Source: Bacillota bacterium (GTDB lineage Bacteria; Bacillota; Clostridia; Christensenellales; QAND01). From it: a stretch of DNA of 59,077 nt. The stretch spans positions 1 through 59,077 of the forward strand of contig QAND01000006.1 in assembly GCA_003150225.1 (NCBI GenBank). The letters run 5' to 3'. Positions 44,945 through 52,605 of this stretch are shown here, one piece after another; the stretch's first letter is position 1, and the number at the start of each line of letters is the position of its first letter. The position numbers and the translations under genes are program-made. The notes below the pieces were generated by a model. That model worked only from the letters and a program-made list of their open reading frames with translations, was not told where the DNA came from and did not search any database.

Positions 44945-46159
44945 ATGAGAAGAAAGTACAGGCGAAGATCGGTCTTTCCTCTGGCCCTGGCAGCGCTACT
45001 GTTGTTGTCCGGTGCTGCGGGAGGTCTATATTATCATCAGATGGGGCCGCGCAAGCAGGCCCTTTTTGAGCGCGCGGCCTATTACCGGGAGCTGGCGGCG
45101 GGGGAAGCCGCATGGCTTTCCTCTATCCAGCTTGAAAACGGCGCCATCCCTTTTCGCGGGGAAACCCATGGCGAGGCCAGTATCACTCCCTATTTTTCTG
45201 ATATCGCCGCATGGGGCCTCCTGGAAGGGGGGGAGTACCGGGCGGTAAGGGACTACATCCAATGGCATATGGCCCATCTAAACGATGTTGTGTCCGACTA
45301 TAGTGGCATTGCTGGGACGATCTACGACTACACCATAGAGGTGGACGATGGGAAGGTGGTGTCGGAGAAAAGCGAACGGCACTATGATTCGGTGGATTCC
45401 TACGCTGCAACCTTTTTGATTCTGATCAGCGAATACTGCCAGCGGACGGGGGACGAGGCGCTGTTTCGCCAATATCAGGATCAGGTGTTGCTGGTTCTTG
45501 GCGCTATGGAGCGCACCATCGATAGGGATGGCCTCTCCTTTACAAAGCCGGACTACCTGGTGAAATACCTGATGGACAACGCGGAGGTGTACGCCGCGCT
45601 GGGCTGCATGGAAAGCCTCTTAGAGCGGTATCCTGTTCCGGATGGGAAGCGGATCCTGACCCGGCTGCGGCAGCGCAGAACGTCCTTAAACGAGCGGCTG
45701 GAGGCTTTGCTGTGGAACCAGGGGGAGCGCCGCTATGAGACGGGGGCGGACGCCAAAGGAAAAACGCTGGCATTTGGGGGCTGGCAGGAGTTCTATCCCG
45801 ATGCTACAGCGCAGCTGTTTCCCATCCTTTTTGGATTGTTGGAGCCTGCGTCTCAGCGGGCACAGGAGATCTATCAACGGTTTTGCCGAGAGCACGCTTG
45901 GCAGGAAATGGAGCACTATGCCACGGGAAACGCTAGCTTTTATTGGGGACTGGTGGCCTATGCCGGCGCCAAGATGGGCGACGAAGAGCGGGTTTACCAG
46001 TATATGGAATACTACCGCCGGTGCGTGCTCCCGGATCGGGATTATCCCCTTTACTGCGGAGACGCGGGCTGGATCATCCTGGCTTGCGGCGAGATGGCCC
46101 GGTGGTGCGAAACGGAGATGGAGCGAATCGATCCCCTGGGCTTGGTGCAGGTGCAGTAG
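44945..46159 (+). CDS. Secreted alpha/alpha-barrel glycosidase-like protein
   Basis: Exported protein of 404 aa, the last gene of the operon. A basic N terminus and signal anchor (residues 10-30) precede an all-helical domain with repeated Trp/Tyr/Asp-rich hairpins (YFSDIAAWGLLEGG, HYDSVDSYAATFLILI, YLMDNAEVYAALGCME, YPDATAQLFPILFGLL), which reads as an (alpha/alpha)6 barrel like glycoside hydrolases or polysaccharide lyases. It may trim the polymer, as BcsZ and PgaB-type enzymes do in other synthase systems. I cannot assign a CAZy family. Acidic pairs in DSVDSY and MDNAE are candidate catalytic residues. ATG 44945 follows AAAGGA. Confidence 0.75.
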   Translation: MRRKYRRRSVFPLALAALLLLSGAAGGLYYHQMGPRKQALFERAAYYRELAAGEAAWLSSIQLENGAIPFRGETHGEASITPYFSDIAAWGLLEGGEYRAVRDYIQWHMAHLNDVVSDYSGIAGTIYDYTIEVDDGKVVSEKSERHYDSVDSYAATFLILISEYCQRTGDEALFRQYQDQVLLVLGAMERTIDRDGLSFTKPDYLVKYLMDNAEVYAALGCMESLLERYPVPDGKRILTRLRQRRTSLNERLEALLWNQGERRYETGADAKGKTLAFGGWQEFYPDATAQLFPILFGLLEPASQRAQEIYQRFCREHAWQEMEHYATGNASFYWGLVAYAGAKMGDEERVYQYMEYYRRCVLPDRDYPLYCGDAGWIILACGEMARWCETEMERIDPLGLVQVQ

Positions 46160-46164
46160 CGTTT

Positions 46165-46194
46165 TGCCGGGACGGCTGCGTTTCGGCATTTTTC
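46165..46194 (+). terminator. Probable terminator of the polymer operon
   Basis: TGCCG and CGGCA enclose a 14-base loop, followed by TTTTTC. The stem is short, so some read-through into the next unit is possible. Confidence 0.4.
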
Positions 46195-46223
46195 TTTGCA
46201 GAAGCATTTGTTCGTGCTATACT
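46195..46223 (+). promoter_or_regulatory. Promoter before the first riboswitch
   Basis: TTTGCA (46195-46200), 17 bases, then TATACT (46218-46223) with a TGn extension. The transcript would start near 46230, just before the structured leader. Confidence 0.65.
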
Positions 46224-46243
46224 TATTACCGTGGTAAATTGAT

Positions 46244-46345
46244 CCAAATCACCATCCGAGCCGGAGCTCCTAACGGAAACCAAGGGGCTGCGGCCATGGG
46301 TCTGGGTGGAAACGCCCAGGCCTCCCGCACTGGAAAGGATGGCCC
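46244..46345 (+). promoter_or_regulatory. Putative Moco-type riboswitch (copy A)
   Basis: Structured leader. P1 is CCATCC (46252-46257) with GGATGG (46337-46342). P2 is GCCGGAGCTCC with GGGGCTGCGGC (one G-G mismatch). A ten-pair hairpin GGTCTGGGTG/CGCCCAGGCC is capped by GAAA. Conserved blocks CGAGC, CCTAACG, GCCATGG and GGCCTCCC...GGAAAGGA recur in copy B at 50625; the CCTAAC/CATGG pair and the GAAA loop suggest a tetraloop-receptor contact as in Moco riboswitches. The downstream proteins with sulfite-oxidase-like folds fit. The class assignment is from memory and needs a covariance search. Confidence 0.68.
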
Positions 46346-46356
46346 TGTTGTATTGG

Positions 46357-46380
46357 CCGGCCTTTGGTGCCGGTTTTTTT
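46357..46380 (+). terminator. Terminator of riboswitch copy A
   Basis: CCGGC (46357-46361) pairs with GCCGG (46369-46373), followed by seven T. It lies between the aptamer and the ribosome binding site, so ligand binding can decide read-through. Confidence 0.75.
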
Positions 46381-46404
46381 ATTGGAGAGAGGGGAAATGA
46401 AGTG

Positions 46405-49400
46405 ATGAGAAAGAGGCTGCTGGCCTTTGCCTTGGCGGTATGCATGTTTGCCTTGGGCGGTTGTGGACAAACCATCCAAATTGATTTTTCTGGGGTGGAT
46501 TATCAGAGCTCGCCCTACAAGCATATCAATAACGGCGGCGTCACCGATGACGAGACGTTGCCCTATAACGTGGACGCCATCACCGGTGCTACCCTGACGG
46601 TGGAGGGTCCCGGTCTGGTTACCAGCACGCCTCTATCCATCCGGGAGCTGGAAAACCGCAACGACGGCTTGGTTAGAGGGGTGTACAAGGATTCCCGAGG
46701 GACTTTCATCTATGAGGGAATGGACCTTTATTACCTGCTTTCCCAGATGACCGATGGGGATAACGGAATCCAGACTACCGAAAAAGCCTACCGGGTGCAG
46801 TTTAAGGACAGCAACCGCAAGACCATCAGCGAGCTGACCCTGGAGGAGATCAAAGCTGCTCATGACGCGGGAGAGCCCATCCTGCTGGCCTATGGCATTG
46901 GCAGCACCGATCAGGAGACGGTGGCCCCCTTTGTCTTTGATGGCAAGACCGAGAAAGATCATTCTCTGGGCTATGTGGACAAGCTTAAAAACGACGACGG
47001 CTGTCTGCGCCTGGTTTACGATACCAAGAAATACGGCAGACAGAACGGGTATAAGACCTTCTCCAACGTGGCCTATGTTTATGTGGCCGAGGAGACCGAA
47101 CCGGGCTTTAAGCATACCGCCCAGGATGAAGGCGTCTATGGTTCCGCCGATTATTCCCAGTATCTCATCGCCTTCCGGGGAAGCGCTCTGGGCCATGAGA
47201 TCAACCTAACGGTGGAGCAGCTGGAGGATTTGGTCCAGTATGACAACAAGGGGAACGTCATCGAGGGGGGCATGGCCTACCGGGATTCCTACAGCCTGGC
47301 CAACAACGCCTATTGGTACGTCAACGAATACGAGGGCTTGGACCTCTATAAGCTTTTACTCTATCTTGGCATGGAGGATGCGGAAACCATGGGCCGGGCC
47401 AAATCCCGGACCACCCTAATAAGCTTTGTGGCGGCGGATGGCAAGGTATCCAGCGAGACCTTTTCTGCCGAGGCCCTCTCTTACCCCGAGGCCTTCGGTT
47501 TTTACAACAAGAACGCCGCCGATCCGGGAGACGGCTCCTATGTGCCCACCAGCGAGGATCTGGTAAAGGCGGGATACCCCGTACTTTTGGCTTATGGGGT
47601 TAACCGGTATCCCTACACCGTCAACAAGGGAGACGAGGGATACCTCTCCGGCCTGGCCAACAGTGGCGGCCCCATCCGAGTGGTGTTTGGCAAGACCCAG
47701 TACAACCATCCCAACGGCAGCAACCAGGTTCAGTATTTAAGCGAAGTGGTTGCTGGGGAGGATGTAAAATACAATACCCATCAGTATACCGATAACGCCC
47801 ACCAAAAGGCCCTCAGCGACAGCCAGCTCCGGGTGGTGGTGAACAGCGCCGACGGCAAGCGGCTGAGCGACAGCACTCTGACGGTAGGCCAAGTGGAGGA
47901 TATCATCTACGGCGAGGGCGTGGAGAACAACGTCAAGAAGGCGGCCCGGGTCAAGGGCATCTATGAGGTAAAAGACGGCGACGAATACCAAAGCGACGTT
48001 TATGAAGGCATTGGCTTGGAGTACTTCCTCATGAATGTGGTGAAGCTTCAGGGCACCGTGGGCACCGTTACCTTCTCGGACGGCACGAAAGAGATGGAGG
48101 TTAACCTGAGCGATCTCTTCCAGGAGGGCTATAACGCTTCCAAGGGGATTGATGGGCAGCCGGCCCTTTTGGCCTTTGCTAAAAACGGCGCGCCTCTGGT
48201 AAAGAGCGCGCAGGATCAGGGATATGTCAAGGAGATTACCCTATCCCCGCTTTCGGACAGCGATCCCAAGACCTATCCTGTAAACAATAGCGGAGGACCG
48301 CTCAGCGTTGTAATTCCCAGCACTACAAGTGCAGAGAGCGACGCGCAATTCCTGGGGAATGTCACCAGCATCACCGTAAACCTGGAGCCCGACCGCTATG
48401 CCCATATTGAGGCGCCGTACAGTGAATCGGCTGCGCAGAAGATCGAGTTCTACGGCGATGGCTTGGAGAAAAAAGCCACCTATACCGTTGCTGACTTGGA
48501 GAACCGCCAGACCCAGGCGAAGACCATGGATTTTTCCATCCGCAGCGAGGATGGAAGCGTTATTGAGGAACGGTACCGGGGCGTAGGGCTCTATGACCTG
48601 TTTACCGAAATCGGCATCAAGAGCAACGCGGGGGATGTAATCATCCATACCGCGGACGGCGGTAGCCACACCCTTTCCCTGGGACAGATCAAGAGCAAAA
48701 ACGGCGTCAACTATGTGAACCCCGAAAAGGGATCCCTTTACGCCATTCTGGCCTACGGCACCGGCAAGGTGGCGGAGGATAGCAAGCTTGGCATGCCCCT
48801 TGTGGCTGGCGCCTCCAGCGCTGGCTATGCAGCGGACTATCACAACGGCGAAGGGCCGGTAAAATTGGTGGTTCCGGCACGGACAGAGGAAGAGGCCAAC
48901 GCTGCCGCCTGCCTGGGCAGCGTGGTGGGTGTGGAGGTTACCGCCAACGAGATCGATACCTGGGGCCATGCCATGAGCGACGTTTATTCGGAGTTCTTGG
49001 ACTACGAGATGACCTTTACCATCCGCAACGATGACCACGAATGGACCCATAATTTCACCGTAGCCCAGTTGGAAAGCCTGACGGACCTCATCGTCCGGGA
49101 GGAGTATGCCGTACTGGAGATCGGCACCTGCGAGGGCATCGATATTTGGAAGTTCATCAAGCTGGTGGCGGGAAACGTGCCGGGCATCGAAGATCCCATC
49201 TCCATCACCGCCTATGCCTCGGACGGCTACAAGAACGATCTTTTGAGCCTCTTCTATAAAGAGGGCTTTGAGCTAGGGGTTCTGGACGCCAACGGGGATC
49301 GAAAGCCCCTTATCATCGCCTATGCCCTAAACGGCTACCCCATTGTGGACTCTGAAAACCATGAGGGCTACACTGGAATTGCCGGCAATACCGCCGGGCC

Positions 49401-49518
49401 TCTCCGGGTCATCGCCGAGACGGTCCAGGGAGCTTCCGTTAAGTATTTCCAGAAGCTGGTGGTTACCATCCCCGGCTCCGGCCCCATCGATGTGCAGTTG
49501 CCCAGCCAGCTGCAGTAA
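46405..49518 (+). CDS. Large lipoprotein with five sulfite-oxidase-fold-like modules and flavinylation motif
   Basis: Exported lipoprotein of 1037 aa. Signal peptide with lipobox ending LGGC, lipidation at Cys20; it is a Sec signal, with no twin-Arg motif. Residues 57-65 read DAITGATLT, matching the [ST]GAT motif at which ApbE attaches FMN (Thr63). The rest is five modules of about 190 residues with a recurrent pattern: YEGxDLYxLL, a strand, a Gly-rich helix start, AYGxxxxP and NSGGPxxVV. These resemble the molybdopterin-dependent oxidoreductase (PF00174-like) lipoproteins of Clostridia. No Cys is conserved across modules, so a classical Mo ligand is lacking. ATG 46405 follows AGGGGAAATGAAGTG. 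Confidence 0.8.
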   Translation: MRKRLLAFALAVCMFALGGCGQTIQIDFSGVDYQSSPYKHINNGGVTDDETLPYNVDAITGATLTVEGPGLVTSTPLSIRELENRNDGLVRGVYKDSRGTFIYEGMDLYYLLSQMTDGDNGIQTTEKAYRVQFKDSNRKTISELTLEEIKAAHDAGEPILLAYGIGSTDQETVAPFVFDGKTEKDHSLGYVDKLKNDDGCLRLVYDTKKYGRQNGYKTFSNVAYVYVAEETEPGFKHTAQDEGVYGSADYSQYLIAFRGSALGHEINLTVEQLEDLVQYDNKGNVIEGGMAYRDSYSLANNAYWYVNEYEGLDLYKLLLYLGMEDAETMGRAKSRTTLISFVAADGKVSSETFSAEALSYPEAFGFYNKNAADPGDGSYVPTSEDLVKAGYPVLLAYGVNRYPYTVNKGDEGYLSGLANSGGPIRVVFGKTQYNHPNGSNQVQYLSEVVAGEDVKYNTHQYTDNAHQKALSDSQLRVVVNSADGKRLSDSTLTVGQVEDIIYGEGVENNVKKAARVKGIYEVKDGDEYQSDVYEGIGLEYFLMNVVKLQGTVGTVTFSDGTKEMEVNLSDLFQEGYNASKGIDGQPALLAFAKNGAPLVKSAQDQGYVKEITLSPLSDSDPKTYPVNNSGGPLSVVIPSTTSAESDAQFLGNVTSITVNLEPDRYAHIEAPYSESAAQKIEFYGDGLEKKATYTVADLENRQTQAKTMDFSIRSEDGSVIEERYRGVGLYDLFTEIGIKSNAGDVIIHTADGGSHTLSLGQIKSKNGVNYVNPEKGSLYAILAYGTGKVAEDSKLGMPLVAGASSAGYAADYHNGEGPVKLVVPARTEEEANAAACLGSVVGVEVTANEIDTWGHAMSDVYSEFLDYEMTFTIRNDDHEWTHNFTVAQLESLTDLIVREEYAVLEIGTCEGIDIWKFIKLVAGNVPGIEDPISITAYASDGYKNDLLSLFYKEGFELGVLDANGDRKPLIIAYALNGYPIVDSENHEGYTGIAGNTAGPLRVIAETVQGASVKYFQKLVVTIPGSGPIDVQLPSQLQ

Positions 49519-49533
49519 CGGAGGAAACCGCTT

Positions 49534-50559
49534 ATGAAACGATTGCTGACAATCCTGCTCAGCGCGGCCTTTTTGCTGACCGCCCTGGGCTGCGGCGGCA
49601 ACCCCGCCGATACCCCCACGGGGGAAACCATCACCGATGCGGCGGGAGCGGTGCTTCCGATACCGGAAGATGGAGGGAAGGAGACCATCGCCTCGGTATA
49701 TGCCGTAGCGGTTCCCTTTATCGTGGCCCTTGATTTGGAGAATCAGGTGCTGGCCATCAACTGCAAATCCTCCTTCTGGACCACTGCGGTTCCCGCCCTT
49801 GGGGAGGCCGGGAGCGTGGGCCGCGGGGTGATGGATTTGGAGGCGCTGGCTTCCTACCGGCCCACGGTGGTATTGCACCGGGTGGGAGATCCCAAGACGG
49901 TGGAAGCCGTGGAAAAGCTGGGAATCCGGACCCTGTGCATCTCCGCCGAGGATATGGAAGGGGTTAAGGACACCCTGGCTCTTTTAGGAAAATACTTTGG
50001 GAAATCCGCCCGGGCCCAGGAGGTCAGCGACTGGATCGATGGTAAGCTGGAGAAAATCGACGGCATTGTGGCAACCATTCCCCAGGAGGAGCGGGTTACC
50101 GCCCTTGTGATGGGCGGTGAGCTGGGCCGGGTGGCTGGCGGAGACATGCTGCAAACCTATATGATTGAAAAAGCCGGCGGCATCCCGGTAGCCAAAGATG
50201 TTACCGGCAACCGTAATTGGGCTTCGGTGGGGGTAGAGACCATCTTTACCTGGAATCCCGATGTCCTCTTTTGCACCAGTTCCACCGTGCTGGAGTATGC
50301 CGTGGAGGATCTGTTGACCGATCCCACCTGGGCTGCCATGCGCGCGATTCAAACGGGACGGGTATCGGTGATCCCCGCCAGGATTGACTCCTGGGACCTG
50401 CCTGGCGTTGCCAGCGTTCTGGCCATCTTTTATATGCTCCATGAGATGTATCCCAGCTATTTTACCGCCGATCAGCTTCAGGCCGAGGTGGATGAATACT
50501 ATACCATGATGTTTGGGAAGACCTTTGACGCCGATTATCTGGGGTATACCCTGGAATAG
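49534..50559 (+). CDS. PF01497-type substrate-binding lipoprotein (MolA/BtuF-like)
   Basis: Lipoprotein of 341 aa with lipobox LGC at about residues 17-19. Two lobes joined by a long helix, with ITDAAGAVLPIP at the start, MDLEALASYRPTVVLHR and the C-terminal VSVIPARIDSWDLPG region, are typical of class III binding proteins for iron-siderophore, cobalamin or haem; MolA of Haemophilus, which binds molybdate and tungstate, has the same fold. No permease or ATPase gene is adjacent. Being 15 bases downstream of the riboswitch-controlled lipoprotein gene favours a molybdate/tungstate or cofactor role, by inference. Confidence 0.85.
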   Translation: MKRLLTILLSAAFLLTALGCGGNPADTPTGETITDAAGAVLPIPEDGGKETIASVYAVAVPFIVALDLENQVLAINCKSSFWTTAVPALGEAGSVGRGVMDLEALASYRPTVVLHRVGDPKTVEAVEKLGIRTLCISAEDMEGVKDTLALLGKYFGKSARAQEVSDWIDGKLEKIDGIVATIPQEERVTALVMGGELGRVAGGDMLQTYMIEKAGGIPVAKDVTGNRNWASVGVETIFTWNPDVLFCTSSTVLEYAVEDLLTDPTWAAMRAIQTGRVSVIPARIDSWDLPGVASVLAIFYMLHEMYPSYFTADQLQAEVDEYYTMMFGKTFDADYLGYTLE

Positions 50560-50571
50560 GCGCTCCGCTCA

Positions 50572-50600
50572 TTGACAGGCATTGGCGCCAATGCTAGAAT
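50572..50600 (+). promoter_or_regulatory. Promoter with 16-bp palindrome in the spacer
   Basis: Perfect TTGACA (50572-50577), 17-base spacer, TAGAAT (50595-50600) with TGn. The spacer contains the perfect palindrome GCATTGGCGCCAATGC (50579-50594), positioned for a repressor. Confidence 0.8.
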
Positions 50601-50624
50601 TTGTATGGATTAATAGAATCATAT

Positions 50625-50726
50625 GATCGTGATTTCGAGCTGACCGGCCTAACGCGCTTGCCATGGCCCACAGCCAGAGTCCGCCTGGAATCGGGCTGGC
50701 TTCCCAATGCGGAAAGGAATCCTGTT
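50625..50726 (+). promoter_or_regulatory. Putative Moco-type riboswitch (copy B)
   Basis: Second leader of the same kind. P1 is GATTTC (50631-50636) with GGAATC (50716-50721). It keeps the blocks TCGAGC, CCTAACG, GCCATGG, and GGCTTCCC...GGAAAGGAAT in the same order as copy A. The P2 part is about 12 bases shorter, and the internal hairpin is AGCCAG/CTGGCT. The different P1 sequence with preserved pairing is good evidence for RNA structure. Confidence 0.65.
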
Positions 50727-50738
50727 TGCATAAAAAGA

Positions 50739-50769
50739 GTTCTTTTTCATCGGAAAAAGAACCCTTTTT
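50739..50769 (+). terminator. Terminator of riboswitch copy B
   Basis: GTTCTTTTTC (50739-50748) pairs perfectly with GAAAAAGAAC (50753-50762), followed by CCTTTTT. It lies before the ribosome binding site of the next gene. Confidence 0.8.
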
Positions 50770-50799
50770 GATGATCCAATTCTGGAAGGAGTAGGGGTT

Positions 50800-51774
50800 A
50801 TGAAGAAAAGACTTTTGGCACTTATGTTGGCGGCATTTATGGTGTTTGCCATGGTGGGCTGCGGTAGCAATGAGCCCGCTGCCACCACGCCCGGCGGAGA
50901 CGGCCCGGTTGCGGAAGAGGTAAAGGGCGTTACCGTACCGGCCTTTTCCATCACCGTGAACGGCGTCGCCGTAACCAACGAGACCATGGCGGACTACCCG
51001 GTGTATTCCGTGAAGGCCACCAGCACCAACAGCGCTGGAACTGAGTCCACCGTGACCTATGTAGGCTTTGCCGTGAAGGACGTGCTGGCCGCCTGCGGCA
51101 TCACCGAGGGCTATACCAAGCTGACCGCCGCCGCGGATGACGGCTATACCGTGGAGGTGACCGGGGAAGAGGCTGCTTTGGATACCACCCTTATCGCCAT
51201 CTCCCAGGATGGCAGCCAGTTCAGCAAAGCTCCTTGGTTTGCGCCTTGCAGCAACAAGACCACCGGCAACTATCTGAAGGGCTGCGTTGCTCTTACCGTG
51301 GACGCCGATGTAACCACCACCCCCGATCCCGGCCAGGGCGGCGCTTCCGGTGGGGAGACCGCTGGGAAGCCCGAGATTCTGGACCGTACCGACAAGGTGG
51401 AATTTGCCGTCTATTCCTTTAAGGTAAATGGCAAAGAGGTTACCAACGACACCCTGAAGGACCTCAAGATCTACAAGATCACCGCCAGTGTCACCAACAG
51501 CAAGGGCAACACCGCTGAGGAAGCCTATACCGGCTACCGGCTGTCCGACGTGCTGGCCGCTGCCGGCGTGACCTCCTATGAGAAGGTGACCGCCGTGGCC
51601 AACGACGGCTACAAGAGCGAGTATGAGAAGGCTGTGGCCGATAGCGAGTATACCCTGGTGGCCATCGAGAAGGACAAGGCCACCGGCGAGGACGGCACCA
51701 TCTGGGTTGCCCCCTGCGGCGAGACCAGCTCCAAGCTGTTCGCCAAGCTGGTGGTGGAGATCACCGCCGAATAA
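50800..51774 (+). CDS. Two-module sulfite-oxidase-fold-like lipoprotein
   Basis: Exported lipoprotein of 324 aa: signal peptide MKKRLLALMLAAFMVFAMVG, lipidated Cys21. After a Pro/Thr linker come two similar modules, at about residues 48-170 and 205-324, each with VNGxxVTNET/D, a TNSxGxxxxxxYxGxxxxDVLAAxG core, and a final Ala-Pro-Cys (WFAPCSN; WVAPCGE). This matches small clostridial lipoproteins annotated as molybdopterin-dependent oxidoreductase. The export signal is Sec-type, which argues against delivery of a folded Moco enzyme. Controlled by riboswitch copy B. ATG 50800 follows GGAAGGAG. Confidence 0.82.
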   Translation: MKKRLLALMLAAFMVFAMVGCGSNEPAATTPGGDGPVAEEVKGVTVPAFSITVNGVAVTNETMADYPVYSVKATSTNSAGTESTVTYVGFAVKDVLAACGITEGYTKLTAAADDGYTVEVTGEEAALDTTLIAISQDGSQFSKAPWFAPCSNKTTGNYLKGCVALTVDADVTTTPDPGQGGASGGETAGKPEILDRTDKVEFAVYSFKVNGKEVTNDTLKDLKIYKITASVTNSKGNTAEEAYTGYRLSDVLAAAGVTSYEKVTAVANDGYKSEYEKAVADSEYTLVAIEKDKATGEDGTIWVAPCGETSSKLFAKLVVEITAE

Positions 51775-51788
51775 CCAACCGACCTGCT

Positions 51789-51882
51789 GAGCCCGTATTG
51801 GGAGCGGCTTTACAGCCGTATGCCCCGGGGGGTTCCGCGTTTGCGGGACGACCCCTGGGGAATTCCCGCGGGCTCTTTTTTT
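51789..51882 (+). terminator. Three-way-junction-like structured terminator/attenuator
   Basis: GAGCCCG (51789-51795) can pair with CGGGCTC (51869-51875), directly followed by a T-run. Inside are hairpin CGGCT/AGCCG (51805-51818) and a long stem CCCC-GGGG...CCCC-GGGG (51823-51860). It ends the previous gene and may also attenuate the next one. Confidence 0.6.
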
Positions 51883-51911
51883 CACAATACTGCAGAAAGA
51901 GGGGAACGCAT

Positions 51912-52604
51912 GTGAAACGATTTGCAGTCCTTGCCCTGTGTCTGGGGATGTTGGCATTGGCTTCCTGCGGTGGAGCGCCCGCAGCCCAGGTTCAGACGCC
52001 CGACCCCCTGCCCGTCCCGTCCGTCCAGGCGGACAGCGAGTTTGGGGTGGATGCCAACATCAACATGGAGACCATCGACGGCTTTCTGGGGCGGGAGGAC
52101 GTTTGTTACCGGGATGTCCGGATGCTCTTTGACCCTGCGGACTATGCCGCAATCGGTGGCGAAGCCGATTTGACCCGCACCATAGAGGGATTCAAGGTGG
52201 TACCCTACCCCTACATCGCCACTCTTCCGGCATTGCCGGTATCGGGGGCCTACGAGGGGAAAACCCTTTTTACCCTGACCTGGAACCAGGATGGCTCCAT
52301 CGCGTCTGCCACCCCCAATTACCGGGAGTCCCAGATGATTTTGGACGAGCTGTTTCCCAAGGATAAGGCCATCTTTCTCATGTGTGGCGGCGGGGGCTAT
52401 GCCGGTATGACCCGGGACCTCCTCATCTACCTGGGCTGGGACGCGGATAAACTGTACAACATCGGGGCCAACTGGACCTACAAAGGGGAGCATGCCCTGG
52501 AGCTGATTCAGTACCCTGAGGAAGCCGACGGGGAGAACATCTATGCTACTTGGCGGGCGGATTATGCCTATCTGGACTTCGACCGCCTCCATCCGGTGCA
52601 GTGA
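51912..52604 (+). CDS. Rhodanese-like lipoprotein
   Basis: Lipoprotein of 230 aa with lipobox LASC (Cys19). Residues 55-190 resemble a rhodanese domain: DVRMLFDPADYA (like the DVR..EY motif), a central VPYPYIATLP segment (like GHIpGAinip) and FLMCGGGGYAGMTRDLLIYLGW with candidate active-site Cys158, ending YNIGANWTYKG (like the final GGxxxW). The Gly-rich loop after Cys158 differs from the usual CxxGxR/S. It could handle a persulfide or bind selenium/sulfur outside the cell. GTG 51912 follows GAGGGGAA. Confidence 0.75.
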   Translation: MKRFAVLALCLGMLALASCGGAPAAQVQTPDPLPVPSVQADSEFGVDANINMETIDGFLGREDVCYRDVRMLFDPADYAAIGGEADLTRTIEGFKVVPYPYIATLPALPVSGAYEGKTLFTLTWNQDGSIASATPNYRESQMILDELFPKDKAIFLMCGGGGYAGMTRDLLIYLGWDADKLYNIGANWTYKGEHALELIQYPEEADGENIYATWRADYAYLDFDRLHPVQ

Positions 52605-52605
52605 G

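Noticed and set aside
46244..46345. Cobalamin or FMN riboswitch
   Set aside because: The B12-box and RFN consensus blocks are not present, while the GGAAAGGA and CCTAACG blocks and the gene context fit a Moco-type element better.
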